Assembly (NCBI GenBank): GCA_963753815.1
Contig: CAVWDU010000001.1
Span: 62,001-126,000, forward strand
Direction: 5' to 3'
From: CAVWDU01 sp963753815
GTDB lineage: Bacteria; Pseudomonadota; Gammaproteobacteria; Pseudomonadales; Halieaceae
DNA: 64,000 nucleotides
Below the pieces are notes generated by a model. The model had not been told where the DNA came from. It ran no database searches and worked only from the letters and a program-made list of their open reading frames with translations. A program made the translations under genes and the position numbers. This document shows, in pieces, positions 43,951-53,807 of this stretch. Every line of letters begins with the position of its first letter. Position 1 is the stretch's first letter.

Positions 43951-44381
43951 AGCGGGTGCGCCACACCGCCCTCTCGCGCCAGCAGCGACCGCATTGCGTC
44001 AATGATGGCACCGTTAGCGGCGGGAAACACGCCCGCGTCCAGTTGGGCTGCGGATAACCACTGCACCGGCTGCCCCTCAAGCCCGCGCGGTTCGCCGGTG
44101 AAATCCCGCACTACATGGACGTCGAGCAGGACGCTGCGCTCGGGATAGTCGTGGCGCACCTCGAGCAGGGGCGTACTGAACTCCACCGCGATCCCCAATT
44201 CTTCTCCCAGTTCACGCACCAGGGCATCCTCCACGCTCTCACCGGGCTCGACCTTGCCCCCCGGGAATTCCCAGAGCCCGCCCTGGTGAACGTCGTCGGG
44301 ACGCCGGCTGACCAACACCCGGTGCCGGCGGTCGAGAATCACCGCCACAGCCACGTGCAACGGCGGGTCTGAAGCCGTCAT
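43947..44381 (-). CDS. mutT: Nudix hydrolase, MutT type (8-oxo-dGTP diphosphatase)
   Basis: A 144-aa Nudix protein. The Nudix box begins GGKVEPGES and ends RELGEELGI, with the conserved Glu residues all present. The N-terminus VAVAVILDRRHRVLVSRRP and the WEFPGGK motif are typical of MutT, which cleanses 8-oxo-dGTP from the nucleotide pool. The frame is open to 44543, but the ATG at 44381 gives normal length and avoids overlap with argJ. Its place after secA-argJ matches the mutT position in pseudomonads. Confidence 0.9.
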   Translation of the reverse strand: MTASDPPLHVAVAVILDRRHRVLVSRRPDDVHQGGLWEFPGGKVEPGESVEDALVRELGEELGIAVEFSTPLLEVRHDYPERSVLLDVHVVRDFTGEPRGLEGQPVQWLSAAQLDAGVFPAANGAIIDAMRSLLAREGGVAHPL

Positions 44382-44412
44382 GCGGCAGCGTTCTCCACCG
44401 TAATCCGTGCAC

Positions 44413-45639
44413 TCATGTCCGGTATTCTGCGTTGATGCGCACGTAGTCGTAAGAGAGATCGGTCGTCCACACCGTCTCCGATGCGGTGCCCCGGCCCAGC
44501 TCCACGCGGATCGTGATATCGTCCGGCGCCATGGCGGCGACACCGGCTTCCTCGGTATACGCTTCGGCCCTGGCGCCGCCAGTCGCGATCAACACCTCGT
44601 TCAGGTAGACAGCGATGCGCTCGATGTCGAGGTCGGCGAGGCCGGCGCGACCGATTGCCGCCAACAGCCGCCCCCAGTTGGGGTCGGATGCGAACAGCGC
44701 CGTTTTCACCAGCGGTGAATGGGCGATGGTGTAGGCGACATCCAGGCACTCGACCGGGTCGCGGCCACCGTTGACCGTGACCGTGACAAACTTGCTGGCG
44801 CCCTCTCCGTCGCGCACCAAAGCCTGCGCGAGGTCGATGCACACTGCCGCCAGCGCGTCCCGCAGGGCGTCATACAGCGGGCCGCGGGGTTTCGTGACAA
44901 GGGCGTTACCCGCAGCGCCGGTGGCGGCCAGCACACAGGCGTCATTGGTGGAGGTATCGCCGTCGACCGTGATACGGTTGAAGGAGAGCGCGACGACCTC
45001 ACCCAGGAGCTGTTGCAGAACGGCCGGCGCTACCGCCATGTCGGTGCCCAGGAACGCCAGCATCGTGGCCATGTCCGGCCGGATCATCCCGGAGCCCTTG
45101 GCGATCCCGGTGAGGACAAATGTTTTCCCGCCAGCGCTGAAGCGCCGGGATTCGCCCTTGGGTCGTGTGTCCGTGGTCAGTATCCCCGTCGCCGCATCGC
45201 GCCAGCCATCCTCAGACAGACATCCGGCCGCAGCATCAACGGCCGCGGTGATCCGCCCGACCGGCAGCGGCTCGCCGATGACGCCGGTCGAGAACGGCAG
45301 CACTTCGACGGCGGTCACGCCGGTCGCCTTCGCTACCGCGGCGGCACAGGTGCGGGCGTCCTCGAGGCCTGCGGCACCGGTGCCGGCATTGGCATTGCCG
45401 GTATTGATCAACAGGTAGCGTGGCTCGCCCGCGACCGCGGCCAGGTGCTCCCGGGCGACCGTAACCGGGGCCGCGCAAAAACTGTTACGGGTAAACACGG
45501 CGGCACACCCGCTCCCGGCGGCAAATTCGATCAGTACGAGATCGGGGCGGCCCGGGGTCTTGATGCCCGCCGCCACCGTGCCGAGACGCATCCCGGGCAC
45601 GGCACCCAGTTGCAGGTTGCTATCGCTGCCGACTGCCAT
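44413..45639 (-). CDS. argJ: Bifunctional glutamate N-acetyltransferase / amino-acid acetyltransferase
   Basis: ArgJ (408 aa) transfers acetyl from N-acetylornithine to glutamate, and in many bacteria also uses acetyl-CoA. The precursor self-cleaves before the nucleophilic Thr in DMATMLAFLGTD (Ala191/Thr192), which is intact. Other motifs are LLINTGNANAGTG, STGVIGEPLP and TVDGDTSTNDACV. The frame is open to 45684, overlapping secA, but the ATG at 45639 has a strong GGGGGG ribosome site. Arginine biosynthesis; downstream of secA as in pseudomonads. Confidence 0.95.
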   Translation of the reverse strand: MAVGSDSNLQLGAVPGMRLGTVAAGIKTPGRPDLVLIEFAAGSGCAAVFTRNSFCAAPVTVAREHLAAVAGEPRYLLINTGNANAGTGAAGLEDARTCAAAVAKATGVTAVEVLPFSTGVIGEPLPVGRITAAVDAAAGCLSEDGWRDAATGILTTDTRPKGESRRFSAGGKTFVLTGIAKGSGMIRPDMATMLAFLGTDMAVAPAVLQQLLGEVVALSFNRITVDGDTSTNDACVLAATGAAGNALVTKPRGPLYDALRDALAAVCIDLAQALVRDGEGASKFVTVTVNGGRDPVECLDVAYTIAHSPLVKTALFASDPNWGRLLAAIGRAGLADLDIERIAVYLNEVLIATGGARAEAYTEEAGVAAMAPDDITIRVELGRGTASETVWTTDLSYDYVRINAEYRT

Positions 45640-45665
45640 GTCGCGCCCCCCGGTAAACTGCCGCG

Positions 45666-48390
45666 TCACAGCTTGCCGTGACAATGCTTGAATTTCTTGC
45701 CGCTGCCGCAGTGACAGGGTTCATTGCGACCGAGTTTGGGGCCCTCTCGGGTGAAGGGTTGCTGTGCCGGCGCAGCCGCAGCGCCGCCAGCTGCCGCCAG
45801 CGCGGCACCGCCCGCCTCTGCCGCCTCGGCGGCCATGGCCGAGGCCGCGGCATGCTGGAAGGCGAGCTTCTCACGCTCTGCGGCTTCCCGACGCTGGCGT
45901 TCGATCTGTTCCGCTTCGTCCTCCCGCTGGATCTGCACGTGGCTGAGAAACTTCACCACCTCGTACTTCAGGTTGTTGAGCAGACGCTCGAAGAGTTCGA
46001 AAGACTCGCGCTTATACTCCTGCTTCGGATTCTTCTGCGCGTAGGCCCGCAGGTGAATACCCTGGCGCAGATGATCCATGGTGGCGAGATGCTCTTTCCA
46101 CAGGGTGTCCAGTACCTGCAGCATGATCTGCTTTTCCAGTTTGCGCATATCCGGGCCGACCTGCTCACTCTTCTCGTCGTAGACCGACTGGATCTCAGCG
46201 AAGATGCGTTCCCGGAGGGCCTCCTCGTGGAGTTTGTCGTCGCTGTCCAGCCATTCCTGCACCGGAAGACTGATCGCAAATTCAGTCTCGAGCTGCTTCT
46301 CCAGGCCGGGGACGTTCCACTGCTCTTCCACACTCATGGGCGGAATGAACGCATCGATTGCGTCATTGACCACGTCGCGGCGGATCGCGGTGACCATTTC
46401 CGAAATGTCGGATTCACCCAGCAACTCGTTGCGCTGGTTGTAGATGATCTGCCGCTGGTCATTGGCGACGTCGTCGTATTCCAGCAATTGCTTGCGAATA
46501 TCGAAGTTGCGACCCTCGACCTTGCGCTGCGCCTTCTCGATCGCATTGGTCACCATGCGGTGCTCGATGGCCTCGCCCTTCTCCATACCCAAGGCCTGCA
46601 TGAACGACTTCACCCGGTCCGAGGCGAAGATGCGCATCAGGTTGTCCTCCAGTGAGAGATAGAACCGCGAGACGCCCGGATCTCCCTGCCGCCCGGCCCG
46701 GCCACGCAGCTGGTTGTCGATACGTCGCGATTCGTGGCGCTCGGTACCGAGAATATGCAGGCCGCCGGCTTCGATCACCTGTCGATGCCGCTCCCGCCAC
46801 TCCTCCTGCAGCTGCTGTTGCGCAGCCTCGTCGAGTTCAATCCTGGCCTTAACCTCCGCTTCGAAGTTGCCCCCAAGCACGATATCCGTGCCTCGGCCGG
46901 CCATGTTGGTAGCGATGGTGACCACTCCGGGTCGGCCCGCCTGGGCGATGATTTCAGCCTCCTGCTCGTGGTACTTGGCATTGAGCACCTTGTGGTCGAT
47001 TTTTTCCTTGCGGAAGTACGTCGACAGCTGCTCGGACGTTTCCACCGAGGCGGTGCCCACCAGTACCGGCGCACCTTTCTCGATGCAGGCCTTGACGTCC
47101 TCCACGATCGCATCGAATTTCTCCTCGCGGGAGAGATAGACCAGGTCGTTGAGGTCATCCCGCTGCTGCGGAACGTTGGTGGGAATCACCAGTACTTCCA
47201 GGCCGTAGATCTGGCGGAATTCAAAGGCCTCGGTGTCGGCGGTACCGGTCATGCCGGCCAGCTTGTCGTAGAGCCGGAAGTAGTTCTGGAACGTGGTGGA
47301 CGCCAGCGTCTGGCTCTCACTCTGGATTGCCACACCCTCCTTCGCCTCGATAGCCTGGTGCAGCCCCTCGGACAGCCTCCGGCCCGGCATAGTACGACCG
47401 GTGTGTTCGTCGATGAGCACAACCTGGTCGCCCTGGACGATGTACTCGACATCGCGGTGGAACAGGGCGTGCGCGCGCAGCCCCGAGTTGACGTGATGCA
47501 GCAGGTTCAAGTTAGTCGCCGCGTAAAGACTGTCCTCCTCGGCCAACAATCCCTCGTCATGCAGCAGGTTCTCGATGAACTCGTGCCCCTCTTCCGTGAG
47601 CTCGACCTGCCGCTGCTTCTCGTCGATCGTGTAGTGCCCGGCCTCGCCCTCGGTGTCCAGCTTCAGGGCCGGAATCAACTTGTTGATTCGCTTGTACAGC
47701 TCTGAACTGTCCTCGGAGGCGCCGGAGATGATCAGCGGGGTGCGCGCCTCGTCGATGAGGATGGAGTCCACCTCATCGACAATGGCAAAACTCAGTGCGC
47801 CCTGCATCCGATCAGCCTGGCTGAAAGCCATGTTGTCGCGCAGGTAGTCGAAACCAAACTCGTTATTCGTGCCATAGATGATATCGGCATTGTAAGCCGC
47901 CCGTCTTCTGCTCGTGGGACTGGCCGGACTTGACCACGCCGACACTGACGCCCAGAAAGCTGTACAGCGGCTCCATCCAGGCCGCGTCCCTGGATGCCAG
48001 GTAGTCGTTGACCGTGATCAGGTGAACGCTGTTACCGCCCAGCGCGTTGAGGTACGCGGGCAGAGTTGCCACCAGCGTCTTGCCCTCGCCGGTGCGCATC
48101 TCGGCGATTTTGCCCTCGTGCAGGGCCATGCCGCCGATCAACTGAACGTCGAAGTGGCGCATACCCAGCGTGCGCTCCCCGGCCTCTCGCGCCACCGCGA
48201 AAGCCTCGGGCAGAATCTCATCCAGCGTCGCCCCATCCTGCAGGCGCTGCCGGAACTCGTCGGTCCTGGCAGCCAGTTGTTCATCGTCGAGCGCCTTCAT
48301 ATCATCGGCCAGGGCATTGATCTGCTTGACGACCTTACCGAGACGCTTCAGCTCTCTCGCATTGCGAGTGCCAAAAATCTTCTTCAACAC
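45666..48390 (-). CDS. secA: Preprotein translocase ATPase SecA (single frameshift)
   Basis: SecA drives Sec-dependent export. The N-terminal part (48390 to about 47900) has MLKKIFGTRNARELKRL, the DEAD motor and Walker A MRTGEGKTLVATL. The frame breaks after SHEQKTG. The family continuation AAYNADIIYGTNNEFGFDYLRDNM is in another frame that runs to 45666, with Walker B IVDEVDSILIDEARTPL, TNMAGRGTDI and the zinc-binding CHCGSGKKFKHCHG tail. One surplus G in the GGG at 47900-47902 (CCC on the plus strand) explains the break. The corrected protein is about 907 aa, normal for SecA. Since secA is essential, this is probably a sequence error. Confidence 0.92.
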
Positions 48391-48479
48391 GGGTTGTACC
48401 TCGAAAATACGGTTGGTTTCTTATACCTGGAACGCCGGTGGGCCGGCCGGGCGGTCAGTAGTGACCCGGTGTGTGCGCG

Positions 48480-49409
48480 TCAGCGCCGGGTGCGGGCTAC
48501 GTAACTGGAGGGATCGACCGGGCGGCCGTGTTTGTAGACTTCGAAATGAACGTGGGCGCCAGTGGAGCGACCGCTGTTACCCATCAGTGCGATGGTTTCG
48601 CCCTTGCGCACGACGTCGCCAGGCTGCACCAGGTTTTCCTGGTTATGGGCATAGCGGGTTACGAGGCCGTCATCGTGGGCGATTTCCACCAGCTCGCCGT
48701 AACCGGAGCGTGTTCCCGCCCAGGTCACCACGCCGGCAGCCACTGCCAGCACGTCTGACCCTTCACGACCGGCAAAATCGATACCGAGATGCACTGCCGG
48801 CAAGCCCGTGAACGGGTCGGTGCGCCGCCCGAACCGGGAGGATATCCAGCCCTTGGCGACAGGGCGCCCTGACAGCCAGGCCTGGTCGTCAAGTTTGCGG
48901 CGGGTCATCAGCGATTCGAGAATATCGAGCTGTTGCTGCCGGTCTTCGAGATGGCTGCCGAACCGGGCCAGTTCCTCGCCCAGGTCAAATTCGCCGACAT
49001 CGGCCACCGCGAGCGTCTCCACGGGGCCGCCCAGCGCCGGCGGCTGGCTGAAATCGAATTCGCCGCTCTCCAGGCCGGCCATGGCTGTGAGGTGCTCCCC
49101 GAGAGCGTCGAGGCGGGTCATCCTGGCCTGCAACCGGGCGAGGCCCAGGGTCATCGCCCGGGCCTTGCGCGACGCCTGGGACTTCAGCAGCGCCAGCTCT
49201 TCAGCCTGCGTGTCGAGATCAACCTGAAGGTCGCCGAGCGCGGCTCCCCGCACCGAACGCACCTCGCTTTCCAGCCCCGCCATATAGCCGGCCGCCAGCA
49301 TACCCAGGGGTAATCCCAGGCAACAGAGGGAGAACAGCGCAAGAGACCAGCGCCCCAGTTCAAAGGTACGCGAGTCGTCGCTGGCTCGACTGACGACGAT
49401 GACTTTCAT
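48480..49409 (-). CDS. M23-family (LytM) peptidase, membrane anchored
   Basis: A 309-aa protein with an N-terminal membrane segment (about 22-44), a helical coiled-coil-like region (about 60-110) and a C-terminal peptidase M23 domain. Zinc ligands His207 and Asp211 (HLGIDF) and the HVHFE motif (His286/His288) are intact, with a catalytic-type His near 255, so it may be an active endopeptidase on peptidoglycan. Genes like this sit between lpxC and secA in many pseudomonad-like genomes. The target and septal role are inferred from domain and neighbourhood. Confidence 0.88.
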   Translation of the reverse strand: MKVIVVSRASDDSRTFELGRWSLALFSLCCLGLPLGMLAAGYMAGLESEVRSVRGAALGDLQVDLDTQAEELALLKSQASRKARAMTLGLARLQARMTRLDALGEHLTAMAGLESGEFDFSQPPALGGPVETLAVADVGEFDLGEELARFGSHLEDRQQQLDILESLMTRRKLDDQAWLSGRPVAKGWISSRFGRRTDPFTGLPAVHLGIDFAGREGSDVLAVAAGVVTWAGTRSGYGELVEIAHDDGLVTRYAHNQENLVQPGDVVRKGETIALMGNSGRSTGAHVHFEVYKHGRPVDPSSYVARTRR

Positions 49410-49487
49410 TCAGGAACAGGTCTGAGCCGGACTAAGGGCGCGCACTATGCCACAAATGCGTCGCCAACGCCATTGCCCGCGTCGGCT

Positions 49488-50402
49488 TCAGGCAGCCGGC
49501 AGGGGATTGGTCACATAGGTGATGGGGGCCGTTTCTTCGTCCTCGAAGGTGACCATCTCCCAGGCATCGTGCTGCGCCAGCAGGGCCCGGACCGAAGCGT
49601 TGTTCAGGGCGTGCCCCGACTTGTAGGCCCGGTACTCCCCGATAAGGCTGTTTCCGAGCAGGTACAGGTCGCCGATCGCATCGAGCACCTTGTGGCGCAC
49701 GAATTCATCCTCGTAGCGCAGGCCGTCCTGGTTCAGGATGCGGTACTCGTCGACGACGATCGCATTGTCGACACTGCCGCCCCGGGCCAGGCCGCGGGAG
49801 CGCAGATACTCTATTTCGTGCATAAACCCGAAGGTGCGGGCTCGACTTATCTCGCGGACGAATGACGTGGTGGAAAAATCCACCTCGGCGTGGGCCGTGC
49901 GATCCCGGAAGACCGGATGATCGAAATCGATGGTAAAGGACACCTTGAATCCGTCGAACGGGAGGAAACTGGCGACCTTATCACCATCTTCGATAGTGAC
50001 CGCTTTTTTGATCCGGATGAACTTCTTGGCGGCGTTCTGTTCGGCGATGCCCGCCGACTGCAAAAGGAACACGAAGGGACCGGAGCTGCCGTCCATGATC
50101 GGCACCTCCGGGGCACTGACATCCACGTAAGCATTATCGATGCCGAGCCCTGCCATCGCCGCCAGCAGGTGCTCGACTGTGGATACCCGGGCATCACCCA
50201 GGTTGAGACTGGTGGAGAGCGTGGTATCGCCGACATTGCCGGCCCGCGCCGGGATTTCAACCACCGGGTCGAGGTCCACCCGGCGGAACACGATGCCGTT
50301 ATCGATAGGCGCCGGCGACAGGGTGAGATACACCTTGTCGCCGGTATGCAGCCCGACGCCGGTGGCCTTGATGGCATTGCGAAGCGTACGCTGTCTAATC
50401 AT
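49488..50402 (-). CDS. lpxC: UDP-3-O-acyl-N-acetylglucosamine deacetylase LpxC
   Basis: Zinc deacetylase (304 aa) for the committed step of lipid A synthesis. The start MIRQRTLRNAIKATGVGLHTG and His78 in STVEHLLAAMAG are present. The second metal region is RHKVLDAIGDLYLLG (His and Asp ligands), and the C-terminal ALLAQHDAWEMVTF is typical. The frame is open upstream to 50522, but the ATG at 50402 matches the family. It follows ftsZ, a conserved placement. In other bacteria LpxC levels are set by FtsH proteolysis; nothing here contradicts that. Confidence 0.97.
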   Translation of the reverse strand: MIRQRTLRNAIKATGVGLHTGDKVYLTLSPAPIDNGIVFRRVDLDPVVEIPARAGNVGDTTLSTSLNLGDARVSTVEHLLAAMAGLGIDNAYVDVSAPEVPIMDGSSGPFVFLLQSAGIAEQNAAKKFIRIKKAVTIEDGDKVASFLPFDGFKVSFTIDFDHPVFRDRTAHAEVDFSTTSFVREISRARTFGFMHEIEYLRSRGLARGGSVDNAIVVDEYRILNQDGLRYEDEFVRHKVLDAIGDLYLLGNSLIGEYRAYKSGHALNNASVRALLAQHDAWEMVTFEDEETAPITYVTNPLPAA

Positions 50403-50469
50403 GTCAGTCCCACCCGTGCTCAGCCCGTGGAGGCGGCATGATCGCTCCCGCCCGAAATACCGCCCGCCG

Positions 50470-51633
50470 TTAGTCGGCCTGGCGTCGCAGGAACGCGGGA
50501 ATGTCGAAGTAATCCTCGCCACCCGCGTCCGTAGGCTCCATTACCGCCCCTCGACCACCGGCGGCCGCGCGCTTGCGACGGGTCGTCGTAGGCTGCTCCA
50601 GTGCCTTGTAGTCGGGCTCGCTCTCCGGCTCGACCGGCCGCGCCGGTTCGACCACCTGCAGCGGCGCCCGGACCGCGCCACTACCCAGGCCCGTGGCGAC
50701 TACGGTCACTTTCAGCTCATCCGTCATCTCAGGATCGATCACGGTCCCTACTACGACGGTGGCGTCATCGGCGGCAAATTCTTCAATGGTGTCACCCACT
50801 TCCGAGAACTCACCCAGTGCGAGGTCAAGCCCCGCAGTAATGTTGACCAGGATACCGCGGGCTCCCTGCAGATCGATGTCGTCGAGCAGCGGGCTGTTGA
50901 TGGCCCGCTCGGCCGCCTCCCGGGCACGATTTTCGCCCCGGGACTGGCCGGTTCCCATCATCGCCATGCCCATCTCGCCCATCACCGTGCGGACATCGGC
51001 AAAGTCGACGTTGATCATGCCCGGCCTGATAATCAGGTCTGCGATGCCCTGCACCGCGCCCAACAATACATCATTCGCTTCCTTAAAGGCATCCAGCAGA
51101 GTGGTATTTTTGCCCAGGACCTCCAACAGTCGCTCGTTGGGGATCGTGATCAATGAGTCCACGTGCTGCTGCAGTTCCTCGATCCCCTCACGGGCTATCT
51201 GCAGGCGTTTCTTGCCTTCGAAGGGGAACGGCCGGGTGACTACAGCGACGGTGAGAATGCCAAGGTCTCGCGCCACCTCGGCAACCACCGGCGCGCCGCC
51301 GGTGCCGGTGCCGCCGCCCATTCCTGCCGTGATGAACACCATGTCCGCCCCGTTCAGTGCGTCTGCTATGCGCTCGCGATCCTCCATCGCCGCGGCCCGG
51401 CCGATCTCGGGATTGGCCCCCGCTCCCAGGCCCTTGGTGATTTCACCGCCCAGTTGCAGCACGGTCTTGGACTCGATGCCCGACAGTGCCTGGGCGTCAG
51501 TGTTGGCGCAGATGAAATCCACGCCCTCGACAGAGTGTTCGATCATGTGCCGGACCGCATTGCCGCCGCCACCGCCGATTCCAATTACCTTGATCACCGC
51601 ATTTTCAGCTACGTTTTCGATCAGTTCAAACAT
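50470..51633 (-). CDS. ftsZ: Cell division protein FtsZ
   Basis: Tubulin-like GTPase (387 aa) forming the division ring. The N-terminal glycine loop IGIGGGGGNAV, signature GGGTGTGG at about 106-113, and the T7 synergy loop INVDFADVRTVM are intact. A variable linker follows, and the conserved C-terminal peptide DYFDIPAFLRRQAD binds FtsA and ZipA. The frame extends to 51651, but the ATG at 51633 has GGGGAG at good spacing. It is 66 bp downstream of ftsA, long enough to hold a separate promoter, as is common for ftsZ. Confidence 0.98.
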   Translation of the reverse strand: MFELIENVAENAVIKVIGIGGGGGNAVRHMIEHSVEGVDFICANTDAQALSGIESKTVLQLGGEITKGLGAGANPEIGRAAAMEDRERIADALNGADMVFITAGMGGGTGTGGAPVVAEVARDLGILTVAVVTRPFPFEGKKRLQIAREGIEELQQHVDSLITIPNERLLEVLGKNTTLLDAFKEANDVLLGAVQGIADLIIRPGMINVDFADVRTVMGEMGMAMMGTGQSRGENRAREAAERAINSPLLDDIDLQGARGILVNITAGLDLALGEFSEVGDTIEEFAADDATVVVGTVIDPEMTDELKVTVVATGLGSGAVRAPLQVVEPARPVEPESEPDYKALEQPTTTRRKRAAAGGRGAVMEPTDAGGEDYFDIPAFLRRQAD

Positions 51634-51699
51634 GGAGTGTCTCCCCTTCACCTTGAAAAAATGCCACCTCTGCAGGCGGCTCGTTAAAACCCGTTACCC

Positions 51700-52938
51700 T
51701 TAAAAATTCCGATGTAACCATCCCTTCAACCGGCCCACCATCCCGGCCTCCGCGCCGACCGCGCGAGCCGATGGTGTCGCCGCTTCCTCCTGTGCCTCGG
51801 CCCCGTACTGCAGCAGGCCCACACTGGTGGCGTAGATCGGGTTGCGCACGATATCGCTCAGCCCCTTTACCGACTGTGGAAAGCCCACCCGCACGGGCAT
51901 GTGGAAAATCTCTTCCGCCAACTCGACCGCACCCTCCATTTTCGAGGTGCCACCGGTGAGCACGATGCCGGCCGGAACCAGGTCCTCGAAGCCACTGCGC
52001 CGCAGTTCGTTCTGTACCAGTGTGAACAGCTCGTCGTAGCGCGGCTCGACCACCTCAGCCAGCGCCTGACGGGAGAGGTCTCGCGGGGGGCGCTCGCCGA
52101 CACTGGGTACCTTGATCGTCTCTTCCGGCCCCGCCAGTTGCGTGAGCGCACAGGCGTACTTGATCTTTATCTCTTCGGCGTGCTGGGTCGGTGTTCGCAA
52201 TGCCATCGCGATGTCGTTGGTCACCTGGTCGCCGGCAATGGGAATAACGCCCGTGTGGCGGATAGATCCATCGGTGAAGATGGCGATGTCAGTGGTGCCA
52301 CCACCAATATCGACCAGGCAGACACCCAGTTCCCGCTCGTCGTCAGTCAACACGGAATAACTCGAAGCGAGCTGTTCGAGAATGATCTCTTCCACGTCCA
52401 GCCCGCAGCGGCGGATGCACTTCTCGATGTTCTGCGCCGCATTCACCGCGCCGGTAACAAGATGCACCTTCGCCTCGAGGCGGACACCCGACATGCCCAT
52501 CGGCTCCTTGATGCCTTCCTGGTTATCGATGATGTATTCCTGGGGCAGAATGTGCAGGATCTTCTGGTCAGCCGGGATGGCGACGGCCTGGGCGGCATCG
52601 ATGACGCGCTCGAGGTCGTGGTCATAGACCTCGCGATCCTTGATCGCGACAATACCGTGAGAGTTCAGGCTGCTGATATGGCTGCCGGCGATTCCCACGT
52701 AAACCGAGTGAATCTGACAGCCCGCCATCAACTCGGCCTCCTCGATCGCCCGCTGGATCGACTGCACCGTCGACTCGATATTCACCACCACACCCTTCTT
52801 CATGCCCCGCGATGGATGTGAACCGATGCCGACGATTTCCAGGTCACCATCGGGATCGATTTCAGCAACGATCGCCACCACCTTGGAGGTACCGATGTCG
52901 AGGCCGACAATCATTCGTTTATCTGTTGCGCTGCCCAT
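51700..52938 (-). CDS. ftsA: Cell division protein FtsA
   Basis: Actin-like membrane tether for FtsZ (412 aa). It begins MGSATDKRMIVGLDIGTSKVVAIV, with the ATP-binding phosphate-1 loop. The 1C domain, DIGGGTTDIAIFTDGSIRHT phosphate-2 motif and GIVLTGGTSKMEGAVELAEE follow. The C-terminal amphipathic helix (MVGRLKGWLHRNF) for membrane binding is clear. The frame opens much further upstream, but the ATG at 52938, preceded by a GGGGAGA-type site, is the family start. It lies between ftsQ and ftsZ. Confidence 0.97.
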   Translation of the reverse strand: MGSATDKRMIVGLDIGTSKVVAIVAEIDPDGDLEIVGIGSHPSRGMKKGVVVNIESTVQSIQRAIEEAELMAGCQIHSVYVGIAGSHISSLNSHGIVAIKDREVYDHDLERVIDAAQAVAIPADQKILHILPQEYIIDNQEGIKEPMGMSGVRLEAKVHLVTGAVNAAQNIEKCIRRCGLDVEEIILEQLASSYSVLTDDERELGVCLVDIGGGTTDIAIFTDGSIRHTGVIPIAGDQVTNDIAMALRTPTQHAEEIKIKYACALTQLAGPEETIKVPSVGERPPRDLSRQALAEVVEPRYDELFTLVQNELRRSGFEDLVPAGIVLTGGTSKMEGAVELAEEIFHMPVRVGFPQSVKGLSDIVRNPIYATSVGLLQYGAEAQEEAATPSARAVGAEAGMVGRLKGWLHRNF

Positions 52939-52969
52939 GGCAGTCTTTCTCCCCTCTTTCCTTGCACTT

Positions 52970-53806
52970 TTATAATCCCGCCACGGTGGGCGGGGCCGAT
53001 TCCGGCTCTGCGGCCGGCTGTCCGTCTGGCGTTTTGAAGGCAACCGCCAGGCCGCTTTCATACCGCAGGTCGATGCGCTCGATAGCGGCGCCGTGGCCTG
53101 CCAGGTGTTCGCGGTACACTGCGGTAAAACGCTGCATGCGCTCGCGAAAATCACGGTTTCCCATCAACACACGCAGCCCGCCATCGAGCTCGGCCTCCAG
53201 TTGACGGCGTGTGTCCAGGTGCAGGGCACTGACCGTGAGGCCCAGCGGTTGCAGCAGGGCGGTCAGCCGCAGGTAATCGGCCGCCAGTTCCTGGGCAGTG
53301 CCGTCCGGGCCCTGCAACAGGGGCAGGGACTGCTGATCCTCGACCGTGCTCGAATTGAAAATCTCCCCACCGTGGTTGAGGAAACCCTGGTCGCCCCAGC
53401 GCGCAATGGCCAGCTGCTCGACCACGTGCAGTTCCAGCGCCGCGGGCCAGCGACGTCGCACCGTTGCCCGGTAGACCCAGGGCAACTGCTCGACACACTC
53501 GCGAATGCGCTGTAGGTCGGCACCGAGAAAACCGCCACGCAACGCCGGCTGGACGATCTCCTGAATCGCCTCGGCGCGGGTGTAGGCGAGCTCTCCGGTA
53601 ACGCGTATCTGCTGTACAGGTATGGAGCGCAGGTAGAGACCGCCCTGCACGGCGGCCGCGAGCACCACTGCGCCTGCAAACACCACCAGTACACCATTGA
53701 ACCAGAACCCCCAGCCGCGCTTGGCCGCGGCGGCAGGCTGCTGCTTGCGGGTGGCACCGTGCGCCGGGGCGTGGCGGCGGGCCGCCCTCTGCTGTTTGCC
53801 AGCCAT
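52970..53806 (-). CDS. ftsQ: Cell division protein FtsQ
   Basis: Bitopic division protein (278 aa) that scaffolds FtsB-FtsL. The basic cytoplasmic tail (MAGKQQRAARRH) precedes a membrane span near residues 33-55. The POTRA domain follows (PVQQIRVTGELAYTRAEAIQEIV), then the beta domain with LPWVYRATVRRRWPAALELHVVEQ. The ATG at 53806 follows the ddl stop by one base and has GGAGG upstream; the frame is open further 5'. The C-terminus is Pro/Glu-rich. Confidence 0.93.
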   Translation of the reverse strand: MAGKQQRAARRHAPAHGATRKQQPAAAAKRGWGFWFNGVLVVFAGAVVLAAAVQGGLYLRSIPVQQIRVTGELAYTRAEAIQEIVQPALRGGFLGADLQRIRECVEQLPWVYRATVRRRWPAALELHVVEQLAIARWGDQGFLNHGGEIFNSSTVEDQQSLPLLQGPDGTAQELAADYLRLTALLQPLGLTVSALHLDTRRQLEAELDGGLRVLMGNRDFRERMQRFTAVYREHLAGHGAAIERIDLRYESGLAVAFKTPDGQPAAEPESAPPTVAGL

Positions 53807-53807
53807 A

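Noticed and set aside
44413..45684. argJ start at 45684
   Set aside because: It would overlap secA by 19 bp without a ribosome site; the ATG at 45639 has a strong one and matches the family N-terminus.
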